Assembly: GCF_036711975.1 (NCBI RefSeq)
Contig: NC_091971.1
Location: 31,007,501 to 31,071,500 of the forward strand
Direction of reading: 5' to 3'
DNA length: 64,000 bases
DNA from: Onthophagus taurus
Lineage: Eukaryota; Arthropoda; Insecta; Coleoptera; Scarabaeidae
Shown here: one piece after another, positions 1 to 12,800 of the stretch
Numbering within the stretch: position 1 is the stretch's first letter
Layout of the letters: every line of letters starts with the position of its first letter
The notes under the pieces: generated by a model
What the model saw: only the letters and a program-made list of their open reading frames with translations
What the model was told of the DNA's origin: nothing
Database searches by the model: none
Program-made: the position numbers and the translations under genes

Positions 1-291
1 TGACGTTATTTTTAATCGAATCGGGTTTAAAGTAATTTAAAGCAAGAATCGAGAAATAAGAAACTGTTAGTTGAAACCAGTGAAATAATTAATTAACTAG
101 TGGATGTAAGGTTTGTTGAAACTTTATTAAAAACCTTGTTGAGTGGTTTTATATTTGGAAAAGTGCCCTGACCGGTTAAAAAAAACAAATGAAGATTATC
201 TTAATGTTTACATATAGCAGGTTATGTGTTTTCTCGCAGTAATGCAGTAACAATAAGTTAATAATAATTTGTGTAATATAAGTGTAGAAAA

Positions 292-827
292 ATGTCAAGT
301 AATTCGTCTCAGAGATTGACGTTAACCGAATTGGTTACGTTTGTAAACGAGATTAAGGTAAGATTCATAAAACGTTAATGATAAACGGGTTGTATGTAAA
401 TTTTTTTAAAATTTGTTCGTTAGGATTTAAGCTCAGATGATTTCCAAACCGCGTTTCATCGGGTTTCTGTAGAATTTGAACATTGTTGTAAATCGTTTGA
501 TAATGTATCGTTGATCAATACGTTGGTGGAATGTACAAAATCGTACATAAATTTGATCTCGCTGTATTTAACGCACATGGATGGCGATATGATCTCGAAA
601 AAAGTGGCGGTTTCAACGTATATGATCGTGTTCAATACTTTAAATTCAAAGGATTGTTTAAAAAATGTATTGTTTAATAAAATTTCACCGATAATTCACG
701 AAATACTCTGCGATCCAGACTTAACAGAATTTGTCGGTATGGAAGTTTTGCAATTTTATAATAATCTAGCTCGGAATACGGATAAAACGATTCGAGAGAA
801 AATAGGAGATTCATATACGTTTTATAT
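292..827 (+). CDS. SYCP2: SYCP2-like exons 1-2: N-terminal ARM-like region
   Basis: Exon 1 (292-357, 22 codons) starts at the ATG at 292 and ends before gtaaga. Exon 2 (424-827) follows a tag acceptor and ends inside a codon before gtaagt, phase 2. The encoded residues 1-156 are alternating hydrophobic and polar helices without membrane segments, as expected for the ARM-like start of SYCP2. The reading frame runs into a stop at 829-831 if unspliced, so this is not a separate small gene. Bases 1-291 look like 5' flank or untranslated leader; I see no clear TATA box there. Confidence 0.8.
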
Positions 828-3800
828 GTAAGTATTTAACTTTTTCAATATTTAATTTATGTTTATCATTTTGCTGTTAAGTTTACTGTGGGATTATTAC
901 CGTAGTAACACCTTTATTAACACGTTCTCTGCGGCAGTACATTTTTAGGAATTAATATGTACAGGGTGGCCAAATAAACGTGTAAAGTACTTTATCTCGG
1001 AAACTAGCTTCTACGATGGCCGCTAGGGAGCGCGAACGCCATCTTGAATTCAAAAATGTCGTTTTTCTCGAAATTCCCCTGTATTAACATTATAAAAGAA
1101 TATGTCCACGTAAGCGACAAAGTACATGAATGGCATTAAGGAGCCAAGATACGCAGTTCTTCCTTTGACAAAAGTTGTAGGAAATTTATCACACTATACT
1201 TCTTTTTGAGGAGTGTTTCGAACATCACTGACGCTTACCGCCCAATCCTGCTGTTTTTGAGTATTATTCTAATTTAAATGTTAATAACGAGAAATATTTT
1301 AAATTCAAATCGATATCAACTGATGTAGTATACAAATTGATTAGTGGTTCGCACGAGACCAACGAGACGAGATTTTCATAAAGTCTTGTCTCGTCTCGCC
1401 GCTGAACTAATAAGTTTTGTATCAAATCTCGTCTCGCAACCTCCACTCTCGTCTTGTCTCGTTTCTCGTACGAGAGTCTCATAAAAGTATCGGAATCTCG
1501 TTATGCATGATCTTATTGTTTCTGATCTCGTGCCATTAAACTTAAAATAGGAAATTCAGAAGCATGAATTTTCCACCATTGTAATATATCTGTGTCTTTA
1601 TTGCACTGAGGCATAGAATAATATTTTTGAAGCTCCAGCATCCATTCTCCTTCGGAAGGCGTAGGATTGATCAATTATAAAATCCGACTTTTCCACTCTA
1701 GAATCTTTTCGTTCCTCCAATGCCGTTACATTCGAACGTTGGCCTTCTGATAGATGGAAATAGATTTTATATACATCTTCAAATTTCTGAATCGAAGTCT
1801 CTTTTAATTCTTGGCTCCATCTTGTCATATCAAAAACTTCTATCTTATGCCGCGGATCGAGAATTAAAACTGCAACATAAATCTAATTAGTTTTACGATA
1901 ATGCTTTAATATTTTGTCTCTCGCAGCCTGAAAGCTAACAATAAGCTGCTCTTCGACAGTGTTTCGATCTGCCTTTCGGTCCCATGCAAATATTTTGCTC
2001 TCAATATTATCTATTAGTATATTGATACGTACAACCAACATAGGAAATTTGACGTACTTCTCTCCTCCGAGTTTCTTGAAAAGTATTTGAAAGTTGACTA
2101 GTAATTTATGCACTTCTTTTATCCATTCTTTGTCCTCAAGAGCATATGGTTTTAAATCAACAACATTTTGACACAATGCACTAAGTCCATGTCTACCTTC
2201 AAGAGGAGGTACTTTCAACATATCATTACTAGAATTCCAGCGTGTAGATACGAAAATAGTTACAGAAATATTGCAGATATTATTTGCAGAAATACTTACC
2301 TGCGAGACTCTCGTACGAGACGCAAGACCTCATGCACGAGACTCGAGACGAGACCAATAAAAGTCTCGTCTTGTCTTGTCTGAGTATCGTCTCGAAAACG
2401 AGACGAGACCATGCCAGACTCTCGAAAACGAGACTCTCGTACGCACCACTAAAATTGATCTATAAATTGAAGTCTTATTCTGAGGGTGATGGGATTCGGG
2501 CGGATATGATTAAACTAGCTTGTCCTGTTATTTTGCCTTATCTTACACTGTTAATGTAAACTCCTTCATATAAGGTATATTCAAAATGTACAGTTGGTTG
2601 TCTATATTAAAACAAATCGAATACAAATATAACAACACCCTTCTTAAGCTAAATTAATGTTATTTATTTTTTATTATTATTATTTTTTTTTACAAATCTT
2701 TAAATTTATTTACAATTTTTCTTCCATATCTTGTGCTATTAATTATTAAAATTTTTTATGATTGTTAGCTCGTCTTTTTTAGGAGATTTGGAATAGGTTT
2801 CAGGTTTAGGAGGTTGATTTAACATATTTATATTATTGTCTTCTTCATTTTCACCTTTTTCACGCTCTGTTTCACCACATTCTTCTTCTTTTTGTTTTCT
2901 TTCAAAAATATGTTTTTCATTTCTTCTATACTCGTTTCCTAATTCGTCTTGAACAATGTAAGACCTTGGTTCTTTAGTAGGACTTACGATTTTTCCTTTT
3001 ACCAATATATCATTCATCTTCTTTCTGAACATAATACTTTGATTGTTATTAAAATTACTTTCTTTCTTTGATCTCTTGTCGTAAAATTTTTTATACGTCT
3101 GTTTGTGTCTTTCTAGATTTTTTATGTCTTCATCTATTGTATTATTTGGTTTAAGTTGTTTTAATTGCATTGGAATATTTGTTCTCAAGTTTTTACTGAA
3201 TAAGATCTTTGCAGGTGAATTCATTTTATCTCTTGCAGTATTTCGTAAAATATGTTAAATAAATATCTTGATTAGAGTCTTTACATTTCTTGAATAAATT
3301 TTTGGTGTTCTTTACCGCGCTTTCAGCCATTCCATTGGATTGATTGATAATGCGGGCTTGATATGACATGATTAAAATTCCAGTTATCTGACAATTCTCT
3401 AAATTCTTTGCAATTAAAATACTTCGCTCCATCTGTGTAAACAGTTAGGGGTATACCGAATCTAGCAAAAACAGATTTTATTTTCGTTATTATTGTGGTA
3501 CTTTTTAAGTCACTAACTTGTGATGTCTCTATAAAATTAGATAAGTAATCAACAATTACTATAAAGTTTTTGTTACAGTAGTCAAAAATATCTATGCCTA
3601 CTTCTTGGCAAGGAAGTTTAGGTGTTCCTCTTAAAATTAACTTAGATTTCTGTTTGTTATCTTTATATTTATTGCAAATATTACATTCGTCAATATATTG
3701 TTCTATGTCTTTGTTAATTTTTAACCAATACATTGTATTAAAAGCACGATTTTTCATTCTTTCTTTTCCCGGATGACCACTATGTAGTGTTTCTAACATA

Positions 3801-6800
3801 ATCTTTCTAAGACTGTTTGATACTAAGATTCTGTCATCTTTAAAAATTAGATTTTCAACTAATAAGTTAACTTGCAGTTCAATTGGTTTTTCTAATATCA
3901 TCTGATTATCTTGTCCTATTTCAGCAACATCTCTCGATAATGTATCTGCTACATATAAATATTTGCCTGGAACGTGTACCATTTTAAATGTGTATGGTTG
4001 AAGTTTAAGCATCAGTCTTTGGAATCTTGAAGTTATATTGGTACTAATGGTTTATGATCCGTTTCGATTATTATATTTTGTCCATAAATATATTGTTTAA
4101 ATTTTTCATAGCCACAGACTACCGCTAATAATTCTTTTTCAATTTGAGCATATCTTTGCTGTCAAGCTTTTGATGCAAAATCCTTTAGAATTAGCGTCTA
4201 CTGATAAAGTAACTTTATCTTTCAGGCTGAACACGAATTGTAGAGAATTTATTATTTTATTTTTTAAAACATTTAGATCTTTTTCGAAGTGTTGATTCCA
4301 TTCAAATATTATCTTATCTTTTAAAGGTTCACGCATATTTGCCGTTATTTCTGCATAATTTGGTATAAATTTGTTTAAATAATTAAAGAATCCTAAATGT
4401 CCAGGCCTAATATTCTTTGCAATGATTTTTTATCTGTTGGTGATTTCAACTAAGTAAATGCAGTAAAAGCTTTTATTTTGTCATTATCAGGCTTTATTCC
4501 TTCTTTATTAAAAATATGTCCCAAATAATTTATTTCTTCAGCCTTAAGTATATATTTCCCTTTATTAAATTTTATTTTTTGTTTATGAGTAATTTCAAAC
4601 ATTTGTTTTTTCTTAATTTCTAATTCCTCCCAATTTTTGGCATGTATGAAAATACGTTAGATGGAGTTTTTCGATCGAAAAAATTGACAACTATAATTAG
4701 GTAATTGGGTGTATCAAAATATCGTCTTGAAATACTATAACACCTTCTATTCTATAAAATGTATATCGCCCAAAAGGTGTTTGAAAAGTACAAATATTAG
4801 CACTTTCCTCATCTAAAGGTAACATCCAATAACCAGATTTTGCATCCAGTTTCGCGTAACACTTTGAACCAATCAACTTTGAAACAATTTCTTCTATTGT
4901 AGGAAAAGGATAATGGGATCTTTTAAGAGCTTTGTTTAATTGCTGTGGATCCAAACAAATTCTTATTTTAGCACTCGATTTTTTAACAATTACGATATTA
5001 TAGACCCACTCGGTCGGTATATTTACTGGACTAATTATTTTTAATTTAACAAGATTATCTAATTCATCTTTTAATAGATTGTGTAGTAAAAAAAGTATTC
5101 TTCTAAAAGAAGCAACTTTAGGTTTTACCGATTTATCTAATAATAAATGAATTTTTGTATTAATACATCCTATTTCATCACTAATTACACTTTCATATTC
5201 AGTAGCAATAGCATTTACCTTTGTATGACATTTAATTTAATACAAGCATTTAAACCTAGTATGTATATTGTTAAACTTTTCTGTAATATACGACGATGTC
5301 TATTGGGAAAAAATGTTTTCATTTCTACTCTACTTGCACTTCTTTGATTTGTAGTATCTTGTTGTAGTTGAAGCGCATACCTGTTAGTCATAAAATCTTT
5401 GAGAAGAATCAGAACTATTTGAGAGGAATCAGAATAGAATGTTTAGTCACTTGACTAAACATGATATTTTAAGAGCAGAAGAATCCATATTGATAAGAGT
5501 TTGTGTATACAAGTCAAGCGTTATACAGATTGATTTTTGTGCCGACTTTAAAATCACCAAAGCGCATAAACACGTAAAGACTTGCTTTACTTTATTTCGA
5601 TATACAGAATGAGTCACACTTGATACACAAAGAATTGTCCAGAACAAGGATTATTTAATTAGGTGTGCGACACGTCATATCACTATTTATTTTGTAATAG
5701 AGATCCTTATGTATTCCCAAATATGCCTGTGAAAAAAATTATTACAAAACATTGAAAAATTAAAAAGTTTTTTAATTCCGTACCTAGAAAAACGACAATG
5801 TTCGCGCCGCAACTCCGCAAATCTCCTTTCCGGTTAAATGTCTCGTACCGCAGCGAACGTGTTAAGTACTCACATTATGATGTTGTCGGTTAAGGTACAA
5901 CCCATGTTCGCGAATTTGAACAATGTATTTCTAGGTATTTGATATACCTAAAAAGTATTGTTTTAAAAACATTTATTCTGTACTTTATTTCGCAAAAACT
6001 TAATTCAACGTCATTCTTTTTAGATTCAAACTTGTTGATATTTTGACTGCATCTAATTCTTATGAATATCAAGTATTAATTCTAGAAAATTTATTTCTGG
6101 TGTGTACCGAACAAAAACTTTTGAATTTGTCAAACGATATGTTTCCGGATGCAGAGTCATTGCAATATGGTCTAAAAAACTTTGATATGAAACATTTCAA
6201 TTATTCGGCACGCACATTTCTTAATATAACTAATCAAATTTATGAAAGAGTTTTATCGGTAATCGTCGATGCCATTGATATTGATGGAAATCCAATTTAC
6301 GGACCAGTGGTATGCTTCTGTTACTACTGATTTATTTTATTATATTTTATAAACTATTTTTATAGGACACAAGATACCAACGTCAACCATTGTGGGTTGA
6401 TTTCAATAAATATTCAATTTCAATTTATTGTGAACAAAAATCAACAGTATTTTGTCAACAACATGGAAATAATATGATGTGGGAACTTATTACAGTCTTT
6501 TATGATGATATAGACGATCATGCTCATTTTAAGTAATTTTTAATCATCTCTTGAGTTTTTCTTATTAAAATATCTATACATTTAAGGTCTGCAAACGTTA
6601 ATAGTACCCTTGTATTTAAAATATTCTTAAAAGACAAAGTGGACGTTATTTTTTACTCTACACGGAAGGAAGAAAAATGCAAAGTTGTTTCGATGGTGAT
6701 TAATAATAGCAAGACATTTGAAGGAATAATGAATACGATTATATCTAGGATAAATGTATTCAAAAATATACAATCACACAAGGGTCTCCCCACTACCGGT

Positions 6801-9800
6801 ATGTCTACTTCTCTTCTTTTTTTCCTACTAATATTGAATAATATTATTAATTTTAGAATTTGATGAAACAATGTCTACAATCGCTAATCGAACTCAATCG
6901 TTTAAATCATTAAATGAAATGTATCAATTTTCTTCTCCTACCTCCTCTTTAACAGTACAAAGTCCATCACAAGATTACACACGTTTACTTAGTAATCAAG
7001 TAGCAGCCGATAGTACTGTTGATGATGATTATTTAACCAATATCAATCAGAGGCATCCATCAAACATTCTTCAGTGTACATCGTTTATTAAACATGTATC
7101 GATTGCTCAAGGTAAGTACAATTACTGATTTCTTGTCCCACTTGACAATAACAATCAAAAACCAGAATTGTTTATAAGCTGTGCATGGCGTAGCAATTTA
7201 TTATTTAAAAACTTAAATTTAACCTGTCTTTAAACTCAATGAATTCTACATTTTACATTTTCGCAAATGTTTTCCACTTCAGATATGACGTTACCTTAAG
7301 TAATTATTACTAACATTTGGCAATCAAGTTTCTTAACAAATAATAAGATCATTATATCACTTAAAACTAACGCTAATTATCTGTAGAACAGCTTGAGAAG
7401 TTTCGTTTCTATGAAAAAATATGATCCTCATTTAAATGATAACTCTCGGTAGGAATGCACTCCTCGCCTGTAAAGTTTCTCATAACTCATCTTTAACTAT
7501 TGGCTGTCGACCTACACTTTAGCCTTTAGATAGCCTCAGACAAAACTCACAGGAGTTAAGTTCTGGGGAGCATAGAAGCCAGAGAACATCACCACTTCGA
7601 AAAATCGCGCGTTGGCGAAAAGTCGTTTTCAGTCCATGGAAACCCGCGTGGTATGACCCGAAGCTCTGTCCTGTTGGAACCAGATACTGCCAGTGTCAAT
7701 GTCATTTTCTTCAATATGAGGCATTAAAAATACTTGAAGTTCTATTACGAATTCCACACCACACTGTCATCTTTTGGCTATGTAGAAGCAGTCGATGTAA
7801 TTCTAGCGGAGTATCAGGTGACCAATAGCGACAATTTAACTTTTTGACAAAACCGTCAAAAAAAGTGAGCCTCATCTGACAACATCACTATTACATCTAA
7901 TATACACACTGAATTTCTGATGTTGACGGTAGTCTATCGGAAACAGCCCTTGAACACCCATAATTTTGTAAGAGTGAAAATGTAGATGTTTAGATAAAAT
8001 GTTCTTGTCTAGTTGACTGGCTTAGACTCTGAATAAGACATTCTTACGCGATCGACATTTTCCTGTGGGAGTACATTCGACCACTCTTCTTTATCTTCAC
8101 ACTACCGACTCGCTATTGTGAAAAAATTGTCCGATCCCATCGCTCCATTACAAAAACCTCCGTTTTCGTGTAACCTTCTGCTTCAGGTGTCGTCTCAATT
8201 CCAAAGGTTGGCAATCATTAAGATGATTTTGTGACCACACTTGACCACTTTCAATAATTGCTTGCTGGTACATCCCTAAGGTTTCTTATTGTTAGTCATG
8301 ACTTTCGTCTCCTTCCTATCAATCAGTTTTTGATCAATCAATATTGACTGTACTAGATTTAGAAAAATAATATAAATAGGGGAAAAAAATTTAAAATCTA
8401 CACCAAAAAGTTGTGGATTTTTTCACAAATCGTTTATAATGATTTTATCGCCTATATCCACTACTTTAATAATAATGCCTTCTATTGAATTAAATAAACT
8501 TAATTACAATGTATAAATAAAATATGTAAGGCGGGATCTAGATGGCACATCAAAAATGTGCCCCTGCTCACACCCAACCCACTAACGAAAATTTTACTCT
8601 TTACGTCGATTCCTTCCATTGTCCAGGCTTCTATCCCATAGTACAGCACTGATAGTACGTAACATATTATCATTTGTATTTTTTATTCAAGGTTTAAATC
8701 TGGGCAATAAAGAAGTCTGTTCATTTCTATTTACAGAAATACTTCTTGTCCATTCGTTTAATTCGTATTTCTTGAGAGTTAGTGATTTGAGTTAAATACG
8801 TGTCTTTAGTGATTTGAGTTTTTTATGAAAACGACAAAGGTTTTTAAAAAATAATAAGAGTAAAAAAGTTTTAGAATTAAATTCCACATGAAATGAGGTA
8901 ATAACGTATTAAATCCGCTAAAAGGTTAAAAAAATCTCAAAATTTAGGGGCCATCACCCTTAATCAACCCTTTAAAATACCTCAATTGGTGTCAACTTCC
9001 TACCAATTAATACTCTTGGTACACTCATAACATGTACCAAATTTGGTATTTCTAGCTTAATGTATTATGAGGATATTGAATGTTTTAAAAATTTAAGACC
9101 CAACTTTGAAGGTCTATACAGGTACAACTTGGTATAGAGATAAATTCCGTTAAATCATCTTAATTTATTGTAATCTACATGTCCCTGCTCTGTGTCGGTT
9201 CTTATGTTGTTACGGGGGATGGATTGCGCCGAAGAAGAAACAACAGTTGTTGAATAAAACGAAATAATTTATTTACAAAAATATGTACAAAAAAAAACCC
9301 TCAAAGGTTTTTTTAAGACGAAAGGGGTCGTCTTCGAATTGGCGGTTGAAGTGCTGGCTTGTTGTCGCTTATATCGTTGTCGCTGCTGTTGTCGCTGTTG
9401 TTGTCGCTTCGGAGTTCGGTTGGAATTGACCGCTGATGGAAACCCGGCCGCCTTAAATAGGCGCCCTTGGGTAAAACCCTATCAACCGGGCGTTGTGGTT
9501 GGTTGGCGACCGTCCGATCCGTAGGTAGGGTTGACGACCAATGGCCAAGCAGATCGAACGGCGCTCAATTCGTACTTGGTGACAATGTGAATCACCCTGT
9601 ATTTGTGATGTTTCGCCAGAGATCCTCAGTTTCTTCCGACTACAAGTAAAGAACACCTATTTAACATTTTTTTATCTTAGTTATAGGAGAGATCACATGT
9701 TGTAAAATTCTTTTTATAAAGAAAAACTATCAGTATTAAAAAATAACTTGCCAAAAACAGTTACATGACAATTTGCATGTCAGATAATACAAGAAAACAA

Positions 9801-12800
9801 GTAATGTACCACAAAAGATGTTCTATTGTACAAAAGATGTACAATATTCGAATTATTCGAACTGAGAACAGAATAAAACACACTTTAGAACAAGACGCTG
9901 ATCGCGTCACCGCGGCTTGGCACATGGGCATACGTTCACAGACATTGAGTGCAAACAATACCTCCCTTGTTCCTTGGCATTTACTAAAACCAAATCGTAT
10001 GTCGCTAATGTCTGTCTCTAGTTTTCTACATATTCTATTATGAATCATGACTCATCAAAACTTTTAATGTGTGAGCCATTAGGCTTATTATGCAATAATT
10101 GAGTCAAATTTTGGCACTCTTCTTTTTTAAGACTGTATTGAAAGTTGATAGTAATCATTCATTTGATGCTATTCCTGTGCTGTATATGGTATTTATATTC
10201 TGGTAGTTCTACCTTCTGCCCACCTTTGCGTTAAAGTCCCCAAGTATTATAGTAATATCTCTAGCCTTTAATGATTTTCGCGTCTGTTTGATTAGTTCGT
10301 AGAATATCTCAACTTCTTATTCAGGCTTATCTGCAGTAGGGGCATATATTAGTATTATGTTTAGTTTCCTTGAGTAGGTCTGTATTTGTAAGAGCATGGC
10401 TCGGTCTGAGATGGGCAAAATTGATAACGGACGCTATAATATCTTTTGAGACAGTAATTATGTAACAATTACTGTCTCGAAAGATATTATGGCCTAAGAA
10501 AGATTCCTGCCTATTATGATTATCTTTATTTACAAAGAAGTACAGCATGCCTGTTTTTGTTAGGACTTGATCATACCTTGGTCATATTATTTCACTCATT
10601 TCCAAGATGTGGAGCTTCATTCTTTGCATTTCGTGCATGATATTATGCATTTTTTAGGTTCACACATGGATGTCACGTTCCATGCGCAAATCTTTAACTT
10701 GTCTGCTGTTATAGTTTTGTTTATCGCTGAGCCCAAGGTCCGATTGGGGAACTTACTGCTCCGGACAATTCAGTTCTGAACATCGCCATTTGTTTCCTTT
10801 TGCTTGCTGCATCCTCACGCCGTTAATTCTTCGATAATTCCTCCGTATTCAAGACTCATTTCTTAGTCTTAGGACAAACAAGTGTCTTTTGACACTTATT
10901 ATTATTATTGCGAATGTTAATAATTAGTGATTTCGAAATCTCATAAGCAGAATGTAATTGTGGCTACTCACTGCTTGTCGTCAAATGCGTGCGGTTTATC
11001 AAATTATAAAAGCTTACGTTTTGGTTGACCTGGCCGCCTAATAGGCATCTACATTTAATTAGACAACAACATAAACAATGAAATTATTACCATTGCTGCA
11101 TTCATACATTAGAGAACTATCAAGCTGTTCAGGTGACCGAATAACAAGCTTTCCTGCACCAATCGATGACTCATAAAAGCTTATTCGCTGTTGAATACTT
11201 GAGATTGAGACTCCATCACTCACTAGAAGAAATCGCCGTTCTACGTAGGAATAAAATAGACGAGCAGCTAGCTGATTAAGGCGAACTTTGCCATGGAGGT
11301 CCGTTGCTGCTACTTTTTTAGGTTGAAGTTTAACTGAAGTCGACGGTGATTTGAACGCTTTTCATTAATCGAATTAATGACACGGCCACGCAACTCTTAA
11401 TTCCCGACTCGAGAAGTTACTAAAGAGAGTAAAGATAGTTAAGATATCTCATATCTATGGCATCAATGACACAATTCATAAATATTGAGGTGAACTGTTG
11501 ATTGATGTCTACAATTTTAATAAGATATATATTTTCGAGCTTAGTTAATCTTTAGAGCCATTCTATGCACACTCTTCCTAATTCTTACTAATTGTCATTT
11601 ATCTGTATGAGCCTGCTAAGATTAAGAGCACTTTCACGTTTTTTCTCATGGAAAATGTTTTGGTCAATTTATATTTGTATTTCCGTTATTTGTTTATACC
11701 GGAATTTGTAATAAAAATAATTAGGAATTACGAAACCCAGTTTTTAAAGAAATGAAGTACTTCTACATAATAAATGTATAATAACAGGTTATTCGAGTGT
11801 TTCTGACACTCTACTGGATGAGATTAATATGGATGATGAATCTTCTATTGGTAAAAATGAATTTGATGAAACTACAGCCGCTGTCATTAATGCTGAAACC
11901 AGTACATCTTCCATTGAAGGTATAATATATCAAAGTGAAGTCATAATTATTACTGATGAAGAAGATGAAGATTACCTAACGGTTTTTATTGATAATACGA
12001 ATATTTATTTAAAGATTTATTAACGGATGTTTTTTCAGGATAAAAAATATGACGAAAACCTTAATAATACGGCAACAATTCAAAGTGAGCTTCAGGATGG
12101 TATAAAGCTGATTTTGGTAAGAATATTAAAAAACTTTAAGCAGGAGATTTGTTTCTTCAATCCCATTAGCAACTCGAAATGACACGCTAATTCAGGATAA
12201 AAAATGTTAATTAAATGTTAATTAATAAAATGCTAATTCATTCACCAATAGTTTGATTGTAGAAAATTCAAACCCTGAAGAAGCTTTAATAAAAAAAGCG
12301 AAATATTGGTGAATGAAAAAATAATTGTTCTTTAGCGTCCTCAATCCTATCCTGAATTAGCGTGTCATTTCGAATATTAAAAAAAATACTATGAATAGTA
12401 GCATTGATTTAAATTATATAGGATAAAGAAAAGACTTACAGAACTCCTGAAGAATCTGAAGAACAGGAATTTCAATCGTTGGAACAAATTAATTCAGGAA
12501 TAAATGCATCAGAGAAAGAAATGAATTCCGATAGTGAATCTGAAGAACAGGAATTTCAACCATTGGAAAAAATTAACTCAGGAATAAATGCACAAGAGAG
12601 AAAAATGAATTCCGGGAGTAAAATATCGATGGAATTGGAAATAAAAGATCAATTAAATGTTGTAGATGATTTACACAAGAATGGAATTTCTCCAGCACTA
12701 AAGCTTCAAAGTCAGAAAGAAATCGAAATGTTGGAAGTAAGTGAATCAGATCAGCAAATGACTTTCACAAGCATAAATCCAATCGAACTGGAAAAACAAA

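Larger units (their letters stand above)
921..5861. mobile_element. TTAA-target (piggyBac-type) nonautonomous element, filled with later insertions
   Basis: TTAA occurs at 917-920 and 5862-5865. The ends inside are inverted copies of CACGTTCKCTGCGG (921-934 forward, 5848-5861 reverse). TTAA duplications and C-starting terminal repeats are typical of piggyBac-type elements. The left arm is only about 40 bp before a mariner-type end starts; the right arm may run from about 5700. No piggyBac transposase is visible. All other elements in intron 2 lie between the two ends. Confidence 0.6.

Noticed and set aside
511..831. 106-codon open frame as a small independent gene
   Set aside because: It is the middle and end of SYCP2-like exon 2; the stop lies just past a gtaagt donor and the frame continues at 6024.
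1360..2440. Short regularly repeated GAGACGAGAC words resembling a CRISPR-like array
   Set aside because: There are no unique spacers of constant length; the words are subterminal repeats of a hAT with its own target duplication, in an insect genome.
9339..9656. Open frames on both strands in a Cys/Arg-rich stretch
   Set aside because: They come from a TTGTCGCTG microsatellite and adjacent GC-rich repeat; no protein family resemblance.
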